A stretch of 64,000 bases of DNA from Cordylochernes scorpioides (Eukaryota; Arthropoda; Arachnida; Pseudoscorpiones; Chernetidae). A model generated the notes under the pieces. The model did not search any database. It worked only from the letters and a program-made list of their open reading frames with translations, and was not told the DNA's origin. The stretch is from the NCBI GenBank assembly GCA_030710605.1, contig CP092880.1:662862-726861 (forward strand), read 5' to 3'. The translations under genes were made by a program, and so were the position numbers. The stretch's first letter is position 1; each line of letters opens with the position of its first letter. Positions 44,826-54,332 of the stretch are shown one piece after another.

Positions 44826-45616
44826 TGCACTCATGGACAAAACTTAAGGAAGTTGTACCTTTTAGCATGTATATCGGGATTCAGACAATAACTCTGAAAG
44901 ATATTACGGTGACCTTTATTGAAGACACACGAGATAACCAATATACACTCATGGGCAAAACTTAAGGAAGTTGTACCTTTTAGCATGTATATCGGGATTC
45001 AGACAATAACTCTGAAAGATATTACAGTGACCTTTATTGAAGACACACGAGATAACCAATATACACTCATGGGCAAAATTTAAGGAAGTTGTACCTTTTA
45101 GCATGTATATCGGGATTCAGACAATAACTCTGAAAGATATTACAGTGACCTTTATTGAAGACACACGAGATAACCAATATACACTCATGGACATAACTTA
45201 AGGAAGTTGTACCTTTTAGCATGTATATCGGGATTCAAACAATAACTCTGAAAGATATTACAGTGACCTTTATTGAAGACACACGAGATAACCAATATAC
45301 ACTCATGGACATAACTTAAGGAAGTTGTACCTTTTAGCATGTATATCGGGATTCAAACAATAATTCTGAAAGATATTACAGTGACCTTTATTGAAGACAC
45401 ACGAGATAACCAATATACACTCATGAACAAAACTTAAGGAAGTTGTACCTTTCAGCATGTATATCGGGATTGAGACAATAACTCTGAAAGATATTACAGT
45501 GAACTTTATTGAAGACACATATAGCCAAGTGTGAACAGCCTCTGTCTCCTTAAAAAATCAGAGACGACAGACGACATCAAAATATGAAATTTCCTTAAAT
45601 TGTGTCCATGAGTGTA
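44826..45616 (+). mobile_element. 118-bp element copy E6, complete with six monomers
   Basis: Starts CACTCATGGACAAAACTTAA, carries about six 118-bp monomers, then the unique module (AAGTGTGAACAGCCTCTGTC, GACATCAAAATATG) and ends AAATTGTGTCCATGAGTG before TA at 45,615. Both inverted ends are present, so this small copy defines the architecture. The AATAAA hexamers are on the minus strand. Confidence 0.85.
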
Positions 45617-46107
45617 CACATTCGTACAGGACGTGTGTCCTGATGTGAAAAATGCAAAGGCCGTCGCTTCAATATGTTTAACACTGACACACACATTTGT
45701 CTCTGGGTTTGTTAAAGTTGACATAGGAGGTCTAAGGAAAACCAAGAGTCCTCGGTAGACAACCAATCCTTAGACATTCTCCTGTGAAAGAAGATACAAA
45801 TTCCAGAACTTGTGATGCCGTCACCGATAGCAAACAATACTCACAGAATTTCCTTTTTACCCCACCAAGAAGACAATGAGATAACGGGAGCATTATGGAG
45901 TGAGAAAATTAAGTATTGATTTTCTATGTGGCGACCCGACGGATTATTTCACAAATAAACTTTTCGTTTTCTAATATTTCTACCGAGTTCCTGGGCGGAA
46001 TTATGTAAATAAGTGAGGGATCTCCCAGACAGGGGGAGTTTGCGGCTTAGAATTCACATTGAACACACTTCGTTTTTTTTTTGTTTAGAATTTACGTAAC
46101 GGGCATT
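45617..46107. other. Stretch without recognised features
   Basis: No repeat landmarks; short ORFs only. Confidence 0.35.
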
Positions 46108-47045
46108 CTGGTTATAGCCCAAAATTCGAATAACAGACCTGCTGATTGTGGCCCACGTGACAGACGTCTTTTGAGGCCAAGAATTTACATAAAAGAGATC
46201 TCGATTGTGGCTCAGAATTCTCATGATCAACATTTCGATTGTGGCGCAGAATTCTCATGATCGACATTTCGATTGTGGCCCATAATTCACATAACGGACA
46301 TTTCGATTGTGGCCCAGAATTCACATAACAGACATTTTGATTTTGGCCCAGAATTCACATAACGGACATTTCGATTGTGGCCCAGAATTCACATAACAGA
46401 CATTTTGATTTTGGCCCAGAATTCACATAACGGACATTTTGATTTTGGCTCAAAATTCACTTAAAAGAGATGTCGATTGTGGCCCAGAATTCTCATGATC
46501 GACATTTCGATTGAGGCCCAGAATTCTCATGATCGACATTTCGATTGAGGCCCAGAATTCACATAACGGACATTTTGATTTTGGCCCAGAATTCAAATAA
46601 CGGACATTTTGATTGTGGCCCAGAATTCACATAACGGACATTTTGATTTTGGCCCAGAATTCTCATAACGGACATTTTGATTTTGGCTCAAAATTCACTT
46701 AAAAGAGATGTCGATTGTGGCCCAGAATTCTCATGATCGACATTTCGATTGTGGCCCAGAATTCACATAACAGACATTTTGATTTTGGCCCAGAATTCAC
46801 ATAACGGACATTTTGATTTTGGCCCAGAATTCACATAACAAGCATGCTGATTGTGGCTCAAAATTCACTTAAAAGATATGTCGATTGTGGCCCAGAATTC
46901 TCATGATCGACATTTCGATTGTGGCCCAGAATTCACATAACGGACATTTTGATTTTGGCCCAGAATTCACATAACAAGCATGCTGATTGTGGCTCAAAAT
47001 TCACATAAAAGAGATGCCGTTTTTGGCCCAGAATTCACATGACAT
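46108..47045 (+). repeat. 34-bp minisatellite with an EcoRI site in most units
   Basis: About 27 units of ATAACGGACATTTTGATTTT plus GGCCCAGAATTCAC, spaced 34 bp. Variants TCTCATGATCGACATTTCG and AAGCATGCTGATTGTGG recur in ordered blocks, indicating higher-order duplication. GAATTC recurs in most units, so EcoRI digestion would give a 34-bp ladder. Confidence 0.93.
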
Positions 47046-47554
47046 TCACACATAACACCAGTGTAGGAAAGTGTTAACATTACAGACGACCAGACACTGC
47101 TGTCGGTAAGTAAGTGAAGGGTGTTTGTCAACGTTGTGAACAGCGCAGAAGAAGGCGCCGAATTAGAAATTTAAAAGAATTTTGTTTGAATCTCAATAAA
47201 ATATTATCTTCAATTCTTCCATCCAGTTGAGAGTTCTCTTCATCGCTATATTGCAGCCAAACTTGGAAAGTTTTCGTTGAAAGTGTGGCGTTACTCACGG
47301 GCCATGTAAAGAGGAAACCATAAAGAAGAAAATATAGCCTTGTCTCGACCAATCAACTGAGCATAGTTTATGCCGGAGCACCATGTAACCGAATAAACTA
47401 AACTCTGACTTATTCCAAGATTCCAACCCATTTTCGATATAAATCAAGAAGAGTCAACCATGTACTCATTTCAGACTGTTTGGCTCTCGTTTAAGAATAT
47501 CCATCATCCTCTCAGAATCATCCTCTCATACTTCATCTCTAAGGTTGGAAATGA
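47046..47554. other. Stretch without recognised features
   Basis: A 74-codon minus-strand frame (47,128-47,352) has no recognisable motif. Confidence 0.35.
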
Positions 47555-47628
47555 TCGTTATTTCTCCTTAAAATAAATTGCGATTGTTCGTTCAAAAGAA
47601 ACACACGCGGGACAATTTTCAAATGTCG
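47555..47628. mobile_element. Half of a foldback MITE
   Basis: ATCGTTATTTCTCCTTAAAA, AAATTGCGATTGTTCGTTCA and CACGCGGGACAATTTTCAAA correspond, with drift, to the loop and right arm of the foldback at 27,105. Confidence 0.55.
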
Positions 47629-48055
47629 TTCTACATGAATATCCAAATTGGCCCAAGCTACCTATTTCTGGACATTTCAGAAAGCTTATAGGACAATCCT
47701 TTTTGATCCATGGGGAACAGCTCGCATCATGCTGAAGAAGGCCATTAGCACAAAGCGCGTACTTAGTTGGCTTTCTGTAATATCAAGAAGATGAGTTGGC
47801 TGGGGCGGGGGTAAAAATAAATTAACGTTTAGTTGGAAAATATTTCAATAGATGGCGTTCATAACGTGAGATTTTTCTCGGACGTTTATTTACATTTGTT
47901 TTGAATTGTATTTACAAATCTCATTGCTGAAACTAAACTTTAATCACTTTGTAATCAAACATCGGCAATGTCACAAACTATGAATTGCATAAAATAATAT
48001 TTTCCCATGTTAATTGCCTGCCATTTTATGTGGTCTGCTTCAATCACATTCCTAG

Positions 48056-48190
48056 TTCTCCGACGTCGTCTGGCAACGTTCCAGTCCAGGATGATGTCAG
48101 TGACAATGTCACCTTGAACTGTCATCTGGGTATCTCCTCACCAATACATCCGGTGTCCGTGACAGGAAGCCGAGAGATCAAGTTGTCAAT
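48056..48190 (+). CDS. Candidate exon with Ig-like segment
   Basis: A pyrimidine-containing tract ending TCACATTCCTAG precedes the block and a strong donor GTAAGA follows at 48,191. The 135-bp frame reads SPTSSGNVPVQDDVSDNVTL, then NCHLGISSPIHPVSVTGSRE. The D-NVTLNCHL string resembles the B strand of an immunoglobulin-type domain with its first Cys. Both ends keep frame. The U6-derived array starts only four bases into the would-be intron, on the opposite strand. It is either a real exon or a decayed copy; no neighbouring exon was found. Confidence 0.35.
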
Positions 48191-48191
48191 G

Positions 48192-49345
48192 TAAGAACGC
48201 TTCACGATTTTACGTGTTATCCTTGAGCAGGGGCCATGCTAATCTTCTCTGTATCCTTCCTATTGTAGTAGTTGTACCGCCGAACTGGTATCACAGGGGT
48301 CATGCTAATCTTCTCTGTATCCTTCCTATTGTAGTAGTTGTACCGCCGAACTGGTATCACAGGGGTCATGATAATATTCTCTGTACCTTCCTATTGTAGT
48401 AGTTGTACCGCTGAACTGGTATAGCTGGGGCCATGCTAATATTCTCTGTACCTTCCTATTGTAGTAGTTGTACCGCTGAACTGGTATAGCTGGGGCCATG
48501 CTAATCTTCTCTGTATCGTTCCTATTGTAGTAGTTGTACCGCTGAACTGGTATAGCTGGGGCCATGCTAATATTCTCTGTACCTTCCTATTGTAGTAGTT
48601 GTACCGCTGAACTGGTATAGCTGGGGCCATGCTAATCTTCTCTGTATCGTTCCTATTGTAGTAGTTGTACCGCCGAACTGGTATCACAGGGACCATGCTA
48701 ATCTTCTCTGTATCGTTCCTATTGTAGTAGTTGTACCGCTGAACTGGTATAGCTGGGGCCATGCTAATATTCTCTGTACCTTCCTATTGTAGTAGTTGTA
48801 CCGCTGAACTGGTATCACAGGGACCATGCTAATCCTCTCTGTATCCTTCCTATTGTAGTAGTTGTACCGCTGAACTGGTATAGCTGGGGCCATGCTAATC
48901 TTCTCTGTATCCTTCCTATTGTAGTAGTTGTACCGCCGAACTGGTATCACAGGGACCATGCTAATCTTCTCTGTATCGTTCCTATTGTAGTAGTTGTACC
49001 GCTGAACTGGTATAGCTGGGGCCATGCTAATATTCTCTGTACCTTCCTATTGTAGTAGTTGTACCGCTGAACTGGTATCACAGGGGCCATGCTAATCTTC
49101 TCTGTATCCTTCCTATTGTAGTAGTTGTACCACCGAACTGGTATCACAGGGGCCATGCTAATCCTCTCTGTATCCTTCCTATTGTAGTAGTTGTACCACC
49201 GAACTGATATCACAGGGGCCATGCTAATCCTCTCTGTATCCTTCCTAATGTAGTAGTTGTACCGCCGAACTGGTATCACAGGGGCCATGCTAATCTTCTC
49301 TGTATCATTCCTAATGTAGTTGTTGTACCGCTAAACAAGCGTGTA
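48192..49345 (-). repeat. U6 snRNA-derived satellite, about 17 x 66 bp
   Basis: On the minus strand each unit reads GTGATACCAGTTCGGCGGTA, CAACTACTACAATAGGAACG, ATACAGAGAAGATTAGCATG, GCCCCT: nucleotides 1 to about 66 of U6 snRNA (5' stem-loop, ACAGAGA box, AGC triad). CATG landmarks fall at 48,235, 48,301, 48,367, 48,432, 48,497 and so on. Only the copy at 48,195-48,240 continues into the U6 3' half (CTGCTCAAGGATAACACG, TCGTGAAGCGTTC), so it is the founding copy. The open frame MAPAIPVQRYNYYNRNDTEK is a by-product of the 66-bp period. Confidence 0.9.
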
Positions 49346-49597
49346 CGAGAAGTCATGAAGATGGCGGCCAGGTACTGTGCGATCCAATAAGATATCGCCA
49401 TTGAAATAAGATGAGATCAAGTATGAAGACATACACACTTTCTTCAGCACTTGTTTCCTGCCATTGGGAAACTGAAGGACTAACTCTGTCGTTCTTTCCC
49501 AGATAAAAATGTCTCAATACGATGTCATTCTCTAGGCAATCTACCAGCCATAGCCCTGGAAGTTATCCATGTGACGGATCTTCGCTAACCATCCGCC

Positions 49598-49810
49598 ATA
49601 GTTACTCCATCCCGACGTGATTGGCTGGTTGATTCAACACCGCTGAGGAACCAATAGCTACCTGAATCTTTCGGAAAGTCGTTTAATTGCTCCCTGAATA
49701 AAAAAAAAGAAATTGTAAGTGAGCAAAAAGAAAGCTTAAAAGACAATTACTCTAAAGAAATTAAAATCAGAATTAAATAAAATGGCTTAATTTTTTTAAA
49801 CAAGTCACAG
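49598..49810 (+). repeat. Direct duplication, copy 1
   Basis: ATAGTTACTCCATCCCGACG, GAAAGTCGTTTAATTGCTCC, GCTTAAAAGACAATTACTCT and AAAATGGCTTAAT recur in order at 50,513-50,724 with about 10 percent divergence. The two direct copies flank a ~700-bp segment, like long direct terminal repeats or an old segmental duplication. Confidence 0.75.
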
Positions 49811-49862
49811 TTTTGAATAAATACTTATCTTCAGATGGCTTTTGTGAGCAGAATAACAAAGA

Positions 49863-50140
49863 TCAGTTATCGGCAGCTTGGACTTCCATAGATATATCCT
49901 CGTTGGGTGCTGTCAAGGGTAGTATTTCTAATCCCCGATCCATTCCAACAGGGTCCCGATCGTCCCATGCAAAGGGCCAGGCTTTCAAACTTGGTCGCCA
50001 ACATATCTTCGCAAATGCTCTTTGTCCAGTTCCCAATTTGCTACACTTGTGTCGTTCAAAAACGATTCCACCAGGCTCGTGCCAAAAACCATATTTTGCA
50101 GCTCTGGCCACGCCATATAGGTTTTGTCGCGCCCTATTTC
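49863..50140 (-). CDS. Coding-like ORF between direct repeats, unidentified
   Basis: Minus-strand frame reads AAKYGFWHEPGGIVFERHKC, SKLGTGQRAFAKICWRP and ends TAPNEDISMEVQAADN. The balanced residues, two Cys and two His, and higher GC than the surroundings favour a decayed protein, perhaps of a mobile element bounded by the direct repeats. The plus strand is also open, which weakens the case. No family recognised. Confidence 0.3.
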
Positions 50141-50284
50141 GAGGGCCAGATTCTACAGCCTTCGCGGCTTAATGTTATTTCGTCAAAATACGATATGGGA
50201 GCGATTATATATGACATATATTTATTTGATTTAGCGCAACCACACCTCCCTGCGGTCCCCCCTGGACCCTTGGAATATTTGACC

Positions 50285-50455
50285 AAATTCTGGCTCGTTT
50301 ACAAGGTGACTTACGTGGCAACGGCACCCATTTTCCAATGAAGAGCAAATCCAGAGCAGCAGCTTTACACACCCAAAATAGAGGACATTGCTGTGATAGA
50401 GATGTATGGAGACATCTGAGGCTCTTCGTTGGACACGATAACAACAACAACAGCG
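50285..50455 (+). mobile_element. LINE 3' end single copy with shared upstream module
   Basis: CAAGGTGACTTACGTGGCAA, CGGCACCCATTTTCCAATGA and AGAGCA correspond to 920-961. Then CCAGAGCAGCAGCTTTACAC through ATAGAGATGTATGGAGACAT to the CAA tail at 50,455 correspond to the 2,197 array unit. It is a truncated LINE end on the same leader as at 899. Confidence 0.65.
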
Positions 50456-50512
50456 GAACCATTATCCTAATAAAGAATGATCAGAACATCAAAATATTCA
50501 TGATCCAATCGT

Positions 50513-50724
50513 GATAGTTACTCCATCCCGACGTGATAGGGTGGCTGATTCAACACCGCCGAGGAATCAATAGTTACCTCAATCTATCGGAAAGTCGTTT
50601 AATTGCTCCCTTAATAAAAAAATAAATTGCAAGTGAACAAAAGGAAAGCTTAAAAGACAATTACTCTAAAGGAATTAAAACCAGAATAAAATAAAATGGT
50701 TTAGTTTTTTTAAACGAGTCAGAG
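50513..50724 (+). repeat. Direct duplication, copy 2
   Basis: Second copy of the segment at 49,598-49,810; TAATAAAAAAATAAATTGC replaces the longer A-run of copy 1. Confidence 0.75.
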
Positions 50725-50751
50725 TGATGTCTTTGTTTCCACTATCCTATA

Positions 50752-50815
50752 AAGTTTTTCCAAAAAGTTCGTAAACATATTAAGATTTATATTTTACAAG
50801 TGTTTACGAAATTAT
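50752..50815. mobile_element. Decayed AAGGTTGTCCC-type MITE
   Basis: CTATAAAGTTTTTCCAAAAA, GTTCGTAAACA and reversed AAGTGTTTACGAAATTATAA resemble the ends at 24,275 and 50,904; short and degenerate. Confidence 0.45.
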
Positions 50816-50903
50816 AACAGATTTCTTATAGAAGAATGATTTAATCTCTGATGTTCTATATCAAGAGTGGCCAATCAGTAGGTGGGCCAAGTTTCAGAAT
50901 TAT

Positions 50904-52086
50904 AAGGTTGTCCCAAAAATTCGTAAAAACTTGCAAAATATAAATCATAACCACAATATTATAATAACGAAAAGATTCAAAAAGGATAAGTTTCTTTATT
51001 TGAAAAATAAATTCGAGCTTTCGGGCGTAAGCTGCCCTTCTACAGGAATAATAGATATAATTTTAAGTAGTCATGTATTTACAGTTATAAATATTTACTT
51101 TAAATGGTTTCTCGCTTTGGTCTTGCACAGCGCGAGTGGATCGCATACCCACGTGATTCAGTTTGAATCAAAGAAAAGCCCTGATAAAGAGAGGCGTGTT
51201 GCCCCTAGAAACACTAGTCGACCAATAATTTATATCCAGTGTATGCCCTATATTTATCTATACATATATATAAGCTATTTTTTGCATATCTAGGATTATT
51301 TATGTAGTTTTATATTTTATTATTTAAGAAAAATTATTGCTATGTAATTTTTTAATTGTTTTATATTATTATATGCAAAATTGTTAAGTGGTGTAATGAA
51401 GAGAAAACGGATAATTCTATTTTAGTATTTGGACCAGCCTATCATATGTCTCCGGGATATCTATGTGTCTATTTATACTATTATATTTTGATGAAATCAG
51501 TGCTTCCAGTATTAATCTTTTGTATTTACTATTTACATATGATAGGCTGGTCCAAATACTAAAATAGAATTATCCGTTTTCTCTTCATTACACCACTTAA
51601 CAATTTTGCATATAATAATATAAACCAATTAAAAAATTACATAGCAATAATTTTTCTTAAATAATAAAATATAAAACTACATAAATAATCCTAGATATGC
51701 AAAAAATAGCTTATATATATGTATAGATAAATATAGGGCATACACTGGATATAAATTATTGGTCGACTAGTGTTTCTAGGGGCAACACGCCTCTCTTTAT
51801 CAGGGCTTTTCTTTGATTCAAACTGAATCACGTGGGTATGCGATCCACTCGCGCTGTGCAAGACCAAAGCGAGAAACCATTTAAAGTAAATATTTATAAC
51901 TGTAAATACATGACTACTTAAAATTATATCCATTATTCCTGTAGAAGAGCAGCTTACGCCCGAAAGCTCGAATTTATTTTTCAAATAAAGAAACTTATCC
52001 TTTTTGAATCTTTTCGTTATTATAATTATTGAAAGGATTATTCGTCTTATAACCACAATATGTTTACGAACATTCGGCAAAACCTT
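50904..52086. mobile_element. TA-flanked MITE hosting a large hairpin insertion
   Basis: Ends AAGGTTGTCCCAAAAATTCG and reversed GTTCGTAAACAT-like CGAACATTCGGCAAAACCTT, each next to TATA. Without the insertion at 50,960-52,048 it would be only about 80 bp. Confidence 0.7.
50960..52048. mobile_element. 1.1-kb near-perfect hairpin, inserted with a 13-bp TSD
   Basis: Arms of about 489 bp (50,961-51,449 and 51,536-52,024) are reverse complements with very few differences, around an ~86-bp loop; the same protein frame therefore reads from both strands. ATAACCACAATAT flanks the insertion at 50,947-50,959 and 52,049-52,061. Each arm holds TTTCTTTATTTG, GAGCTTTCGGGCGTAAGCTG and CCCTTCTACAGG, the hammerhead-like motif of the foldback family. 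Looks like two inverted terminal units of a Penelope-like element; no reverse transcriptase. Confidence 0.85.
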
Positions 52087-52305
52087 ATATTATGGAAAGT
52101 GTGGACTATTGTGGCTAGAGCCAAGATTTAGGACGCGCCGCTAATACGAAACAAATACGTGACGGAGAGAGATATACATTTGTACAGATCTATGTTTCAT
52201 ATTTTGATTTGAAAGATAGAGAGATTTTGTTTGAAACACCCTTTATTGACATCTTGTCAATTATCTTTTACAAAATAAATGAAGAATAATGGGAATATTT
52301 ACAAA

Positions 52306-52540
52306 GATTTATGAGTTAGGAAGGCTCCACCATCTTGATAGGGTCCTCCTCCAGACCAGGAGAGGGTCTTCTTGGACCCCCCGCAACTCCAGAGCCAGGA
52401 AGTATTTGTAGATTCGGGCATTGGCAGATGCCATGTTGGCCAAGGCGTTGTCCTCCAGGTCATGCCCGAAGATCCAGCTCTGCAGGTCAGGGGGGATGAT
52501 GGTGAAGGCCTCCACGATGACTGGCCTGAGAGGCTATTCA
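52306..52540 (-). pseudogene. Retrotransposon-like protein remnant, copy 2
   Basis: Minus-strand frame reads RPVIVEAFTIIPPDLQSWIF, GHDLEDNALANMASANARIY, LELRGVQEDPLLVWRRTLSR and stops at about 52,310. It is homologous to 21,915-22,135 but without its frameshift. An upstream TAG limits the frame. Proposed LINE ORF2 C-terminal tail; two independent copies 30 kb apart favour a repetitive origin over a host gene. Confidence 0.45.
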
Positions 52541-53756
52541 ATAAATATAATAATATATATAAAATGGCGTTATGTATATAAAGGAAATATTTCTCCTTTG
52601 CTCCTGAACCTTTCGTTATGTATCGGAAGAAAATTATTAATTATTAGAAAAGAGTTTGAATTGAAAATTTCCCAAGTTTTTTTATTACAATAAATTGTGT
52701 GATAAAGAGTGGAAAAATACCTCGAACCGTAGAATATTTGATAAGAGTTTAAATAATAAGTTTTCCCCACAGAATGTGTAAAATAGCGGTAGATGAAGCT
52801 GTTTGTTCCCCCTGGAAGCACCCAGGGCGTCTTGTATGAAGGTGGCAGCCCATTTGGCCGGCCACGCGATGGGCAGGATGGACTGTCAGCCAGCCGTGCG
52901 TGCACATGACCCACATCCCATAAAGATATCACGCAACATCAGGCCGACATGCAAATAGTGGCTTGTTGGCGGCTTGTGCACGGACTTTCTCAACTGGATC
53001 CATCTAACACCCACGCCTTGTTTCCCGGACTTTCTCAACTGGACCGATCCAACACTCCGATGGAATGGCAGTAGAGGGAATGAGTGGAGCACACAGAAGT
53101 CCGGAGAAAGGAAAGACACTAAGGAGTAGGCGGAGAGAGATCAGAGGTCCAGCAAAGCTGACGTGGAGAAGGCATTGGAGAGATCTGTCCTCTGACCATC
53201 CTGGGGGTTATGTCTTCTCAGACAGAGTCACGCTGAGGGATTATTTGTCTTCTGAACGACAAACCGTTTAACAATCACAATCTCACATAATTTGATGAAC
53301 TCAGCAAGAGTTTCCTTATATTCTGTTCCAGTGTGTCGTTGCATGGCTTGAATTCTGAAGAAATTTGCATCCAGAGGTTCACATCGGCATATGTCGCGTG
53401 TCAAAACCTGCTCAGTTTGACACATCCTATCTGATCCGGTCTCGCAGTACCTCGAACCCCGTTCTCCGAACTTACAGAATCTCTACTTATAAATTCAATC
53501 GTGCCATCTAACAATAAAATTTGAAATACATTCATTGGCAATGTGTTTATTCTTACACATTTGATCAATAGATTGTCAATTAAATTTATAAATGTAATTT
53601 GCTAATTAAGCTTTAATAGGAAACTATATTTGCGGAAGAGCTTTGCTCCATGCAATACCTTGAAATGCACCTCTACAGACTTATAAGCTCATGTCAATAG
53701 GTTCCCTAAACATCCCTAAGCTGGCTTCCATAGAAAATGCAGGGTATATTGATGTT
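52541..53756. other. Stretch without recognised features
   Basis: Mixed composition; GC-richer 52,800-53,220 contains short ORFs on both strands and a near-duplicate phrase GGACTTTCTCAACTGGA at 52,982 and 53,027. No domain seen. Confidence 0.35.
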
Positions 53757-53870
53757 AGATTAAACTGGGAGGGTTCACAACTGATGAGCCAGCCCTCCCA
53801 ATATTTTATCATTACTGTAAAGGCAGTAGGAATTTATTTTATTTCGAAAATAATCGTATTCGCCAAAAAT
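53757..53870 (-). mobile_element. Hairpin MITE fragment
   Basis: GGGAGGGTTCACAACTGATG, AGCCAGCCCTCCCAATAT and AAAGGCAGTAGGAATTTATT: loop and one arm of the GCGCCATCT family. Confidence 0.6.
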
Positions 53871-53942
53871 AGTTTAAATTTATTCCAAACTAAAGTTTCG
53901 GTAAAATGAAACAGCCTAGAGTTGTTTATTTATATAGAATTA

Positions 53943-54262
53943 CACTAAGCAATAACGCGCCATCTATACATATAAAATGAAAGGACTTAAAAGCACGAAT
54001 TTGAATGTAATTCTACTGTCCTATAAGCTTATGTCCATAGTTTTCTTGAAAACCATTTCTAAGATTCCATCCTTCAGTACTGCGTATATAAGCAGAATCG
54101 TCCAATACAGTATTAGAGCTCTGAAAAGCGGTCTGGTGGATTAAATTGGCGAAACCGCTGTGAGGGTTCACCACTGATGAGCCAAGCCCTCCCAATATAT
54201 TTTTTCATCATATGTATAAAAGAAACATTCGGGCTTTTAAATCCTTTCATTTTATATGTATA
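53943..54262. mobile_element. Hairpin MITE with interrupted left arm
   Basis: Starts ATAACGCGCCATCTATACAT and AAAATGAAAGGACTTAAAAG as at 37,376. The left arm is then replaced by unrelated sequence (54,015-54,140), before the loop GGCGAAACCGCTGTGAGGGT, CACTGATGAGCCAAGC and the right arm to TTTCATTTTATATGTATAG. Confidence 0.65.
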
Positions 54263-54332
54263 GAATCACACTATTTTCTAACTAGAAAATTCAAAATATA
54301 ATTTTTATAGTTGATTTGCGTTTTCAATATTA

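Noticed and set aside
48326..49288. Minus-strand ORFs of MAPAIPVQRYNYYNRNDTEK repeats
   Set aside because: Exact reading of the 66-bp U6-derived unit; frame shifts at 65-bp units, so not a protein gene.
50931..52080. Nearly identical 120- and 129-codon ORFs on opposite strands
   Set aside because: They are the same frame in the two arms of the large hairpin; no domain, and stop-free length is modest for AT-rich DNA.
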